Made by a program: the position numbers and the translations under genes. Below are positions 10,069 to 22,200 of a stretch of 64,000 nucleotides of DNA, piece by piece. Positions within the stretch are counted from its first letter, which is position 1, and the number at the start of each line of letters is the position of its first letter. This DNA comes from Lagopus muta. Taxonomy: Eukaryota > Chordata > Aves > Galliformes > Phasianidae. Below the pieces are notes generated by a model, which saw only the letters and a list, made by a program, of their open reading frames with translations, did not search any database and was not told where the DNA came from. The stretch is from contig NC_064433.1 in the NCBI RefSeq assembly GCF_023343835.1, forward strand, positions 72,644,823 through 72,708,822. Direction: 5' to 3'.

Positions 10069-10290
10069 TTAGGCTGAAAATAAATCAATTGTGCTATGCG
10101 ATTTAGGGATAGTACAAGGGAGGGTTGCTGTCCACAGCATTATCTTAATTTCACCAGTATAGTCTGAATCAATAATAGCAAGCAAAACAAAAATATGAAT
10201 TCGAGCAATAGAAGCAAAAGTAATTTTGTTCCCCATAATACGCAATCGCCTACCTTTGTCCAGCGAGAGACAATCGAAGTAGCCAGGGAC
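10069..10290 (-). pseudogene. dUTPase-like fragment at the upstream end of the provirus
   Basis: A minus-strand open frame ending at 10069 contains IDSDYTGEIKIM, a close match to the conserved dUTPase motif that carries the nucleotide-pocket Asp and Tyr, followed by PCTIPKS, the start of the next dUTPase block. dUTPase is encoded in pro of betaretroviruses and non-primate lentiviruses and is not expected in gammaretroviruses. It lies immediately upstream of gammaretroviral capsid sequence with no matrix between. An ATG at 10234-10236 starts MGNK, but I think this is fortuitous. Confidence 0.55.
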
Positions 10291-10356
10291 GATAAGACTT
10301 CTCTCAGTCTTGCACTTTCACCAGGATTGCGTCTCCTTCAGTTCATTTCTCGCTCG

Positions 10357-10550
10357 GGCTTCTTCCAGCCTGTTCTATGGCCCTCTGGCTTCTTTCAGCC
10401 CTTCTCTTCAGTCCAGGCTTATTGCAGCTCATTTTAAAGTTTCTTTCAGCTCTTCTCTTTGGCCACGGCTTCTTTCAACCCTCTCTTCAGCCGGGGCTTC
10501 TTGCAGCCGGTTTTAGAGCTTCTTTCAGTTCACCTCTTTTTAGGGCCTCT
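10357..10550 (-). repeat. Degenerate repeats in the retroviral leader
   Basis: A unit of about 26-30 bp built on GGCTGAAAGAAGCC (minus-strand reading) recurs about seven times, with a higher-order unit of roughly 78 bp present twice. It lies between the candidate primer site and the dUTPase-like fragment, where a retroviral packaging leader would be. Confidence 0.65.
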
Positions 10551-10629
10551 TAGCCCGGCGCTTTTCTCTGCCCGCTTCTGTCAGGTCTTCCTCTCTAGTC
10601 TCTGTTCGTTCTGGTGCCCCCCTGTTCTG

Positions 10630-10647
10630 ATCCCTGTTCCGGCGCCT
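10630..10647 (-). other. Candidate primer binding site, tRNA-Lys3-like
   Basis: On the minus strand the stretch GGCGCCGGAACAGGGAT matches the tRNA-Lys3 primer site at about 15 of 18 positions. It follows a TATA/AATAAA block at the proper distance for an LTR. No exact LTR end (CA) sits directly before it, so the call is tentative. Confidence 0.45.
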
Positions 10648-10649
10648 AT

Positions 10650-10900
10650 CTCGCAGGGCTGCCCCGGGCTCTCTTGCTGGAAAGGCAAATGAGGTGCGGA
10701 CTCCTTCGCTGGTGCAGAACAAAAGGCATTTATTGTAGGTGCTTACCACCTTTTATACCCGCGCAACACAACAGTTTTCCTGTTTACCTTTACAGATATT
10801 ACCTCCCTAGATATCCTTGTACATTCATGAACTATCTCATATTGGAAAAGAGCAGCTATAAGGAAGGCTTTTGTCTGTATCTGTAAATAAATAAAAACAA
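10650..10900 (-). repeat. LTR-like block with TATA box and poly(A) signal
   Basis: On the minus strand TATAAAA (10751-10757) is followed about 20 bp later by AATAAA (10729-10734), then a GC-rich U5-like stretch to 10648. This has the make-up of an LTR core. It does not resemble the candidate 3' LTR at 1270-1800. The upstream limit is not recognisable. Confidence 0.5.
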
Positions 10901-12112
10901 AGTAGTTGACCGATCAATAATAAGATCTACCAATGCAGAAATCCTCCAATTTTAACTTGCTGATACAATTTTAAGAGAGTCCAGTCCTTCATGTTACTTA
11001 ATGCCCTGCAAATTGAAAGATAAATCCTTGCTGACATGTTACTAGTATCCATATTTACACATCAGACAAACTACTTTCCTTTCCATGGACAAGTTTTCAG
11101 ACACAGAAGCAGATGGCTTCCCCATAATTTATTCTGCAAACAAACCCCATTGCAAGTAAAAGCAATAGGCTGATTTCCACATTCTGGAGAATTCTGCCTT
11201 ATAATATTACCTCTGATTACTACAAGGCTGAACACTTCACAATTACCCTCTACATTTTAGTATTAGTAACAGACAAACAACACAAAGAACAGAAGCAGAC
11301 CCCCATTCAATGTTCACTTAAGAATCAAGAGGACTTACCTATTGAATCACTGTCACAGGACTGGAAGAAGCCAAGTACAGTCAGTATAGTCAGACTGAAC
11401 AATTCTGCTGTCATTTAGTTGAGCAGCATTTAAGCATATGTACTTATCTATTCAACAAAACAACAGCAATCTCTTTTTCCTTCTCAAAATTCAAGTGTCT
11501 GCTTCAAGGCAAAGAAGCCAAATAGGGTAAAGTGCACATTAAGACAAAAAAATCTTCATTTGAATAGCTATTTTCATACAATTGCTAGCAGTTCATCCTT
11601 GATATTTTAACATTAGTGTGTTGTTTTTTTGTTTGTATGAGAATTAGAATAGCACTGATCTTCACGAATAAAAAAAGTGTAACATTTAGTTACTGAAGAA
11701 TAGCCTGGAGTTTCCCAGGAAAAGCAACAACAAAAAACAGAAGCTGTGTTATCTGGGCAAGGCTTCATGGAGCATTATTAACAAGAATTATGATCTCAAA
11801 GGAAATGGAGTTATATTCAGGAGCCTTTATTTTTAAAGCTTAAAATATGCAAACGATGAAAAGGTATGCGGAGATGATAAAAAGGTTGGATAAGCTTACA
11901 TAGTAACACTACAGACAATTCAGTGGGGAAGTAATGCAACACTAACAGCAGCTACAAGCAATCAATCATCAAGCAATCAAGCTTGCTTAACTCTAGGCCA
12001 AAATACTCATCTATTAAGTATATGACTGCGATTGACAACGGGATTCCAGTCAGGTACAGTTTACAGTATTGATAAAGTTACTTTTTAAAATACAGATTGG
12101 TGTTTCAATTAT
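10901..12112. other. TIGAR downstream region / distal 3' UTR, no gene
   Basis: AT-rich sequence between the provirus and the TIGAR stop codon. A minus-strand AATAAA at 11826-11831 is the best candidate for TIGAR polyadenylation that I can see, giving a 3' UTR of about 0.9 kb. No other gene is visible. Confidence 0.4.
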
Positions 12113-12335
12113 GTGCTCATTCTGCTTACAATCAAAAATAAATATGTTGTGTACAGCGCTCTTCAATAGAGGTCTCAACAACCCTAACATTTCTTACCAA
12201 AAACTCCTGCGAGGTAGGTATATCATCATCCCCACTTTACAAACGGAAAAGATTTGCCCAAAGTTTCACAGCTACTTAGTATCAGAGTCAAGAACACCTC
12301 ACCTGGCTCTGCACCAAACTTGTTCCACTAGGCAA
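12113..12335 (+). repeat. MIR SINE, antisense in the TIGAR 3' UTR
   Basis: The core and 3' part of MIR are recognisable on the plus strand: an ACAACCCT-like block near 12178, GAGGTAGGTAT near 12211, ATCCCCACTTTACAAA near 12228, and TTTGCCCAAAG followed by CACAGCTACTTAGTA to 12284. MIR spread early in amniote or mammal ancestry, so this is a very old copy for a bird locus. It is antisense to TIGAR, inside the likely 3' UTR. Confidence 0.7.
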
Positions 12336-12736
12336 CCCCCCTTTTTAAGTTACATTACTGCAGTCAAAAAAGTTACTTTAAAACAACATGTATATTAACA
12401 TTACAATATAGCATTTTGTAATAAAACAAGAATACAGTATAGCTCATTTTTTTGGGTACCATTCCTCTCCTCCACCACTAATTCTTTCTGATGGAGGTAA
12501 CCAAAATAATTATGGGCAAATAATAAGCAGCTTTTGAAAGTATGCACTGTAATAGCAAGTGCGTGGAAGACATGCAGGTGACTGGAAGAATGTTTCTCTT
12601 CATAAAGATATACATGGGAGGCATGTCTTCCATTATGCAGTACAGTGTCAATAACTCGTCAATCTCATTAATTACTATAGATATATTTTTCCAAGTGCGT
12701 ATTGTAATTGAGAACTACTTCCCTCTATAAAAACTC

Positions 12737-13210
12737 TTAAAATATTTTTGAAGCTACACATTCAGCACCAACATCCACCAAGTGAGAATCCTGATTAAGA
12801 CAAACACATATGATTTCAGGTTTTAACACCGATCTGTTTTCAAGTTTTATTATAAAGTGACTAACTCCTGTATTGGGACTGACAGAAGACAGTTGAGTCT
12901 TTGTTAAATCTGCTGGCAAAGTACACTTGAGATCTGAAACAAAATAACCAACCCAGCTCCTCATGTAGGCTCCATGACTCACCACTAAGATATTGGCATC
13001 TAATAACAATTTAGAAGTTCCATCATTATCAGAGCTAAATTCATGTACACCACAGTGATCTGTCCAAGGAAAAACTGACTCTTCTTCATGTGTTCCTGAG
13101 CTTCTGTTTGCTGCCCCATGCATCTCTTGATCTTTCTTCTCTCTGATCTGTCCCACTTCAGCAGCTAGCTGACACAGAAATTCAAAAAAATCCCTCGCAC
13201 GTTCTCTTAC
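12737..13210 (-). CDS. TIGAR: TIGAR exon 6 (coding part and stop)
   Basis: The acceptor CTCTCTGTAG precedes codon 128. The exon encodes 157 residues and a stop at 12737-12739. It begins [15 protein letters not shown] and holds the second catalytic His in [11 protein letters not shown]. The middle (about residues 150-195) is a variable acidic, Ser-rich insert that accounts for most of the extra length over human TIGAR. The 3' UTR continues below 12737. Confidence 0.95.
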   Translation of the reverse strand, partial: VRERARDFFEFLCQLAAEVGQIREKKDQEMHGAANRSSGTHEEESVFPWTDHCGVHEFSSDNDGTSKLLLDANILVVSHGAYMRSWVGYFVSDLKCTLPADLTKTQLSSVSPNTGVSHFIIKLENRSVLKPEIICVCLNQDSHLVDVGAECVASKIF

Positions 13211-16200
13211 CTACAGAGAGAAGTCAGAATAGTATGTTGTGAAGAATGTAAGAGACTCCAGGTTTCAAAAGCCTGAGATATTACTACTTCAGTCAAAAGG
13301 TTTATCACAGACAAGACTCAGAAATCAGTGCTTAAGTTACTGAATGCTGTTAAGAACTGCTCTGCACTTCAAAGACAAGGTTGAAAGCAATTGCCATCAG
13401 CCTCCTGCATACAACAGCTTCATGAAGAATCAATCTCAGAATCAATATTTTACCTCTAAAAAAATTTTCTAATGCCATTCTTCTAGCCATTGGGTCAAAT
13501 GGTGTTTTTAACTTGGAAAAATAAATATTTTTTACTGGGCTAAACTTTCAGTAAGATGATCCTAAATAAGCAATAGCTGTATCTGCCCTAATGAAATGGC
13601 CTAGAAACTGGGGCCTAAATACATAAATGACATACTTCATCCAGTGTTTCTCCTCCAGAAGGTGTGAATGTAGGGCACTGCTGTCCAGCAGCCTTTGCCA
13701 TAGCCTTGAGTTCTGTCAAAGGCCTTCCTTCTGCAACACCGTATTTCTGTAAGAGGCAAATTACAAAGAATTTAGCAAGATACAGCACTTCCAATGCAAA
13801 CAACTCTCAAACAGACTTGTTTTCTAGATTCTCAAATATAACGTGCAAGCTTAACTACTCTTCACATTTCATCATAGTGTTGGGAGAGGAGGTGCCTTTA
13901 AATACACTTCGGACTCATATACTCTTGACACTCACTTTGACAACCCAAAATTCTTAGTATACAAAATTCAACTGAGGCTGCATTACAAGCACCTCACGAG
14001 CGGATAAACTCCATTTACTCTTCATCTGCAGAAATATTACAATAAATTCTTTCTCAAAAGAAACAAATATTTTCTCTAGAGACCTCTGTAACTTCTACAG
14101 GAGAGCAGGAATTCTATTCCCCCTTTTTTCAGGATGTACATTACTTCTATGAACAGAGTTATCAGAAAACAAAGAAGACAAAAGTGATCTTAAAAACAAT
14201 ACACAAATGAACTAATGGAATTAATGATTTTCAATGGCACATTCTTTCATAATTCCTCCAAACGAAACGTTTATATGAGAAACACCACAAACAACACATA
14301 TATATTAACTAGTCATTATGGATCAACAGTAGTCACATTATAAATTAAGATTTATAATCTCTAATGTAGTTTAGAAGAGATTTAGTTGGATGTGTATTAC
14401 CATTTCTTTATCTCGAACATATCTCCAAGGCACATCTCTTAAAAACAGCAATACAGATTAACATTTCTACCACTGAAGATTAATACTTCACTATCATTAA
14501 CAGATGAAAAAAATGTATTCAAGTAGACAGCTTTGGTCCTTTCTTGGAAGGTCTGAAGCCACTGAAAAAACTATAGTTAAGAAGACTTTGACAAAAACAA
14601 GGACTTTTGCCATGGGATGCCTAAACTATATTACAACACCACATCCAGTGTGATTTACATTAGTAGTACCCAAGATCCCAAGTTTAATCCCAAGATTAAA
14701 AATTTCCAGCTAGTAGTGTCAAAATTGTATATATCGCCTGTGTGAGGTCATAAAAAGAGAAAATATGCAATTTTCTGAAAGACCTTTCTCAATTCAGTGT
14801 CCAGAACCATTGGAGACACTTAGTACTCACAACAGCAGTATAATTTAGTATGACAAATGCCACATTTCTTATTATGCATGCTGCCATTCACAAAGGTATG
14901 GCAGTAGAGGTCGAACCTCCCCATCAATATTCCATTTTATTGCTCTACTGTCAAAACCCTCAGCTGTGCACATTTCACAGACTGAGATGTTGATGACTGC
15001 GAAACAGACACATACTTATTGCTGAGACTTTTCTGATTTCTATGCTATGTACGTGCAGTTTGAGAAGAATTAAGAAAGATGTAAAGAAATAAATTCTCAG
15101 AAACTACTGAAAATTTTTAATCTTGAAGATTTTTCTGGATTTCTCGGATGAATGCAAGCCATAAGAGAATAAAGCTTTTTCAATAGAATTAATGACATAT
15201 TTCTTTCAAAGAACGTAGCTTCTTTTCATGCTATTCAAACTTAATTTCAGTTATCTACAACACTGCCTTAAAACCCGTGGCCTGCAGAAACTTTAGTGGA
15301 ATTTGTATATAGTGGAATTTCTATTACAGTACCAACACCAGGTAAGGAAAAAAAAGAAACAAGTTAAGATTATACCTTGTAAAACTCCGTACCACAGCCC
15401 AAAATATTTTTGAAAATACCAGGTGATTAAGCCATTAAAGAAGATTGGAAGGGATGTAACTTGCTGATTTAAGGGGGTGAACCAGAATTTGTGACAAAGG
15501 GATCACAATGGGAAATGCTGTGATCACATTCTGCTCTTTAAACACTTAGTTGCTTGCTGCTAATATGACATCCACTTCTGGTTTTGTAGCATTTCCTTAT
15601 TTAAAATTCAGCTGATACTGTCAAGGCAGCATAGGAAGGGTGATTAATACTAGCAAAAAAATCCAACATCTCAATTTATCCAGATTAAAACAGTTAAAAA
15701 CAGACAGGCGTTACTATTATGCCTGTAATGAAGCAAAGGAGCTAATCAGGAAAGAAGACTGTTCCATTTTGAGCAGAAAGTTTTCCATTAGTCTTCATTT
15801 AAATTGAATTAAATTAATTAATCTATTAATATAAATTCATTAATTTAATTTAATTAATTAAAAGGTAAAAACAAACAAAAAGTTAACATCAGGTTGTATT
15901 ATCAGGCTAGAGAAGAGAGGCAGAGGGAACATCTTCAACTTCATACACAGGGCTAGGAAACAAAAATAATTCTCTCCACATGCAAGCCATACAGTACTTA
16001 ATTCTGGCATCACAGTTACACCACTATCACTAAACTTTGGTTCTCCTTTGAAATCAGACAATTTTGAGTACCAAGTGTAAAAAATAAATTCTCAGTGACT
16101 AAAAACACATCATATAGCACTCTCCACTGCTAAATCTACCACTTACTAAATCAAGATCAGCAACAAATTGCATTTTCAATATTCAATATTTAAGCAAACT

Positions 16201-19200
16201 CTTATGGCACTTACTCTCTCTCGAAGTCTTGTATCACACTTGATTTCCAAACCTTTGCAGAACTTATTTTTTCCTATAATTGTGGCAGCAGTCTAAAAAG
16301 TGAATATACAGTTACATCAATTAACTGTTCTATTGTACCATGGAATGCCTGAACTATATTACAACACCACATCCAGTGTGATTTACATTAGTAGTACCTA
16401 AGATCCCAAGTACACAAGATTAAAAATTTCCAGCTAGTAGTGTCAAAATTGTATATATCACCTGTCATAAAAAGAGAAAAGATGCAATTTTCTGAAAGAT
16501 CTTTCTCAATTCAATGTCCAGAACAATTGGAGACACTCAGTACCCACAACAGCAGTATGATTTATCAATGCTTGCTGAGTGTTTACAGAGCTAAGCAGTG
16601 GATGTTAGCACAGGTAGGCAGTAGCCAGTGCGTTTCATGCATCAGCAACAGCGATGTGAAAGACAAGTTAGCCATGCAGATTTTGATGAGAATGGCATGC
16701 AGGCTCTTGTTCATCACTGGAGAAAATACATAGCTAACAGGGGTGACCATGCTGAAAAACAGTGTTTCATAGCTCTGTTATTGTGCTCTTTGTATCTGTT
16801 GTAATTTATTTTTTTATATATTATATATACATATATATTATATTATATATTATTATTTATATTATATATCTTTTATTTTTTATTTTTATATATTTTATTT
16901 TATATATTTATATTATTTATATATTTTATTTTATATTTATATTTTATTTCATGGAAATAAATAGATCTTTCTGAAAGTAATGCCTTCTATGTTGTATGTG
17001 GGTTGTGCTTGCAATCAGTGCATTTCTAAAAACAGATAAGTTACTACAACTGACAAAAATACAGCATCTAACACATGAAATCAGTTTCTGGCAAGTAGCT
17101 TTTTAATACACCTAAAAAAAAAAAATAAAAAATCATAGCATCATAGAATCACCAAGGTTGGAAAAGACCTCTAAGATAATCCTGTCCAACCATCAATAGT
17201 ATTTCCCACTGAATCATGTCCCTCAGTACAACATCTAAATGTTTTCTGAATACTTCCAGGGATGGTGACTCCACCATCTCCCTGGGCAGCCTGTTCCAGC
17301 ACCTGACCACTCTCTTGGAGAAATATTTCCTAACATCCTATCTGAATCTCCTGTATACTACTGAAGCATTTAAAGAGGAAAAATAGTATCTGCGAACAAT
17401 ATACTGGCTGATAAACTTGGGGAAAAGAAAAAAAAAAAACACCACAAAAAACAGGTTATTGTATTCACTTATCATTTGATAACATTGCCAAAAAGAGACA
17501 GAAAAAGCCCAAAAGGGTTTTCTTTACTTTTAATAACAGACTGGATGTCCTGAGTTCTATGCTGTACATTTCTTTTCCAAAGAAGCATGTGATTTTGAGG
17601 ATGCAAGGAGGGCTAATAAGGCTAATAAAGAAACCTGATCAAGAGGAAATTCTGATACCATTTTGTAAAAAGCATTGCTTAACATGGGCTCTAGTATGGT
17701 GGATGCTTCTGGCTGCATAGGCAGTAATGAGAACTAAAGGATGACTAACATGCTCCTGTTCTTATATGTACCACAAAATACGAAGGCAGTATGGATTCAC
17801 ACAGGCACTTACTAGTAATAACAGCCAGAAGTCTTTAGCAAATGTCCACATTTACTCAGACATCCAACGAACTTATTTTGAAAAGACTCCCTGGATTCTG
17901 TCAAATAATCAGCTTTGTTGTACTACTAAGATTATATGTACTATTCTACATACCACTTATGAAAGGCTTTATGCTTCAACTTTAAATTTCTGTCATACAA
18001 CACTATCATAACAGACATGCTTGAATCAATTTCCTTGTATGTATGAATAGTATAGTTAATTTATGATTATATCCAGAAATTTCTCCAGAATGAAGATTTG
18101 TTCAATACCTAGAATAGACTACATTCATCTACTATGCACAAATTCATTCTGAACTGTAAATATTAAACATGAAGCCTCATGATCCATCTACTTCAATGAA
18201 AACCTGTTCTGAATACTAACTTTCTTTCACCTTTCTTACACCATCCATTCCTAAGCACTAGTCTGTTTCAGAAACATTTCTGAATTTTCACAGCATCACA
18301 GCAATAGCAGGGATAATAGCCCCATTTTATTACACATGAAAAGGACTCAAAATTTTTCTACTGTCCTTTTCAAGACCCAGCTTGTTCCACTCCTGAATCT
18401 ACTTTCACTATTGCTGAGTTTTTGTCCCAGTGGCAAGATCATAACTATGAGCTCAATATTCTCCTGCAGACTTCTGCATTGCATTCTGCCAATCTTATAT
18501 CTCTTCTGGAGATATGCTCTGTTCATACCAAATTCCAGTCTTTCTGATCAGTTCTTATTTTCACATTCCAGGTCTGTCAGCTCTCATCTATACTGCTAAT
18601 TTCTGGAGCTAAGTCTTTGACTCCTCACTCTTGCTCTCTCAAACAGACCTCTCTGCAAAGCCACTCTCTCCATGTCCTGTACATGCTCACTTGCACATCT
18701 CTATTAGTTCCTAAAATTTCTGTCCAGCTACTATGCTTCTCTTTATATTTCCTACTTGCTTTTCTCCTGTCCTGCTCAAGCTTCAGTGTTCAGTTGCAGG
18801 CAGAAGCAGTATCCAGAGGACAGCATGCAACTCCTAGTTCCAGTGCATATCCTGACCCACAAATGATAAAGGAGACACTGCAAGACAAACTAAACTTCAT
18901 CACTAACAGTGATGAACTCTCCCCCTTTTTTTAAGGCAAACTGCAAACTCCTCTCATATTTAAGCCGTGAAGTGACAGTGTAGTAAAGCACACTCTCCAG
19001 AGATCTGCAGCTGCCAAAGAATGAAGTTCCAAACAAATGGGAGCTACAGCTCTACGCATCATTGAAAAAGCTTCTACAAAGTCTGAATAGATGTTCTAAA
19101 GAATGGTAAAACATGTTCCCTTTACGCAAAGGACATTTTCTATATTAAAAGAGTGCAAATCCTTTTCAAGGAAAAGCTTTTCTCTAACTTAAGAGAAAAA

Positions 19201-22200
19201 AAAATTACAAAACTAACTCTCAAAAAGCTGAGCATTTCAAAAAGAACTTCCCTAAGGTGGGCACATAGCACACAATGTCTTACAAATATTAAAAACCACT
19301 ATTAATATTTTAAAAAGTAATTAACACTATTCACATATTTAAAGGAAGTTACCTGTCAAGTAATCATTATTATGCAATTTAAAAATAGCTAATTATTTCA
19401 CTTCTCTCCACCATTTCTAGCTTGTTTTCTGCTTATATTATGTTGCTACAAGTAGGACTGAGGTACAAAACAGATGAACAAGATAATCTAAGTTAAAAAT
19501 AAAAGAGAACATAACCTAAATTTTGTTGCTCTCATTTACAACATGGCTTTATTGTTTACAACATGGCTTTACAGTCTCTTGAAGCAGCACAACTGAAGAA
19601 AAACAAAACAAAAAAAAAAGCAAGGAACCAATGCATTCAAGAATTTCTTAGTTTCAATCACATGAAGCCTTTCACATATCCTGAAATTAGAGAATCAGTA
19701 ACAGGAGACAGAAAGAATGATAGGGCTTGCATTGCAAATATAATCTTCAAAGAACAGCTAGTTGATCAATGCCACTACAAACAAAACTTCTGTTCTCTTC
19801 CTTTTTTTTTTTTTTTTTTTTTTTCTCATATCTTATAACCTTGCACACAAAATTCCACCCAGTAACTGGAAGTGTTTCTTCTTTAATTTATTAAAATAGC
19901 ATATCAAAGTGAGAGATATGATACTATGTTCTTTCCAAAATCTAATGTCTCTGCACATTTCATGGTACTTGTGCAGACTTTACCTCAAGACTTGATTTTT
20001 GCTTAATTCGTATGCATTCTTCTGAAAAACACAACAGCTGCAGTACATGAAACAGTACAAACTATATCCATGCCAATTTGCTTTATTCCATCAAAGCAAA
20101 CAAACTGAATTTCGTCTATTACCTTTAAATCGCAATTACTCCTTTACCAAGAAGGCATATGCACATACAAAATAATGGCAAATCTATAAGAAAAACACAA
20201 CATCCTGTGAATTGGCCTTCATCAGCTCTTAAATGTGCTGTATGACTGAAGTTTCCATATACACAGAGGCCTTATGAAATTCTATACAACTCAACCTTCA
20301 GTTCTAAATCCATTAAAAAAAAACTGTGCTTTCCTTCATGCTATTATTTCTGTATCAGCAATAGCAAATAAGCAGCAAAACGTGAAGCTTATAATTACAT
20401 TCAGTTTACAGTAAAAGCACTTGCCTGCTTTGCTCGAAGGAGGTCACTTGAGAAGACATGAGTAAACTTTACATTACTAAGAAATAAACCAGCAGCATCG
20501 GCTTGTCTGAAACCAGTTGGAGAGAGTGGCTCATCTATTCCTTGACCTATAAAACAAAAAACAAACAAACAAAAAAAATCAACATTAAAACACACAAATT
20601 TCAAATAATTTATCAGTTTAGCAAGCAAAGTTGAGAGAATCTACTCAGGCATAATAAGAGGGCTGCTTCACAAGTAATGCCTCATATTTTGTTAAGTTGG
20701 CCCACAACATCAGAAGCAGATGTCACCGGTATGGCAGTAGAGGTTGAACCTTCCCAACAATATTCTGTTACACTTTGTTGCCTTGCAACAGACAGCAGCA
20801 GAGAAGAACAGCGTGTGATGTGGAAGCGTGTATAAAGAAAAGGCATGTAATAGAATTCTATTGTGTGGAAAAATGGTACCCACTGAGATTCATCAGTGCT
20901 TGCTGAACGTTTATGGAAACCAGAAAGAGGACGTTAACACACTGAGGTGGTGGATGGTGTGTTTCAGCAGTAGTGGGTCAGTGCACCTGTGCAGATTTTT
21001 CCGAGCACAGCATGCAGATTCTTGTTCATCGCTGGCAAAAATGCACAGTACATGGTGGTGACTATTTCAAAAAATGGAGTATTGTCATTGAGAACTTGCT
21101 CTATCAAATAGTGTTATTGTGCTCTTAGTATCTGTTATTGTTTCCATGAAAACGAGTCATTACTTTCAGACAAACCTACATAAAACACCTCTCATTCTGC
21201 AAGTGGAATGCAGTGACTATTCCTCTGGTCACGTAGTATAAAGAAAGGGAGTACAGGCTAGAAAGATAGAAGGACCATTTACTGATGATATTAATGTATA
21301 TATATAAGAGAAATAGAAACATGAAAACTTAAACATGAATCAGATCTACATTTTCTAAACACAGGTAGTCATTTCAGATCACTTGTCCTTTCTAGCCTCT
21401 GCTAGGCTCCCTACTAGAGGAGTCCCAGCACTGAAAGTCTGAAAATGGTTGTTACTGCAAATAAGAAAAAGACAATACAACTGTGATACTGTTGTTGATA
21501 CTAAAATACACACACGGAAAAACATGCACACCAGGAGAGGGAAGCCCTAACAAACATGATAGGCTATTTCCCCTGCATTCCCTAACTATGATAATGCCCT
21601 GAAGATGAGGAAACAAGAAGGGATTTTGTGTAATGTGGAAAGCAGCATGCTCTCTCTCTGCCAAAGACAGTTTCACAAGAATATTAGTGTTGATGTAAAT
21701 ACAAATTGTTGTCTGCTCTACTCCACCTTGCGTGTTGATGCTAATCCTCATGCAGTTGCACAGAAAGTATGTTGACATAACTGATCTAGCTGAAAAGTAA
21801 CCCTTGCAGATATGGTTTTTAGCTAGCATAATTTATGAAATGAACTGTCCCAAATGCTCTAAGACAGTGCTGAGAGAATCAGAACTTTGGTAAGCCAACA
21901 TTTCATAGAATGTCAGAACGGCTTGGGATGGAAGCAACCTCAAAGATCATCTAGTTGCAACACCTCTGGCCACAGGCACAGCTTGCCAATGGTTAGATTA
22001 GACACTAGATAACGTTGCTCAAGGATCCCTCCAGCCTGCCCTTGAACACTTTCAGAGATGGGGCATCCACAAACAAACATCCACAAACTATACTGAGAAG
22101 AGACAAACTACAGTTCTCCAAAATCTCCAGTACTCTCCATTCCAAGTGATAAGATAGAACTTTTTTCTTTCTGGACAGAGCAGACAGCAGCACTGTCTGA

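Larger units (their letters stand above)
1270..10760 (-). mobile_element. Decayed gammaretrovirus-like endogenous provirus, split by a younger element
   Basis: Reading right to left, the segment gives LTR-like sequence, leader, dUTPase-like fragment, capsid, zinc knuckle, protease, RT, RNase H, integrase, env and a candidate 3' LTR. The gag-pro-pol-env order and the residues fit class I (gammaretrovirus-like) ERVs, except for the upstream end. All genes are broken by stops and frameshifts, so it is not coding-competent. The younger plus-strand element at 6269-8998 splits it between protease and RT. It lies beyond the 3' end of TIGAR, on the same strand. Confidence 0.8.

Noticed and set aside
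10069-10236. MGNK start as a myristoylated gag matrix N-terminus
   Set aside because: The frame continues into dUTPase-like sequence rather than matrix, and the same frame is open upstream of the ATG.
1-12000. FGF23, the next gene in mammalian synteny
   Set aside because: No FGF-like exon is visible; this side of the window is occupied by proviral sequence.
20828-21061. 77-codon frame repeated on the opposite strand at 23469-23702
   Set aside because: Not a gene; it is the same segment of the two mariner arms, out of frame with the transposase remnant.
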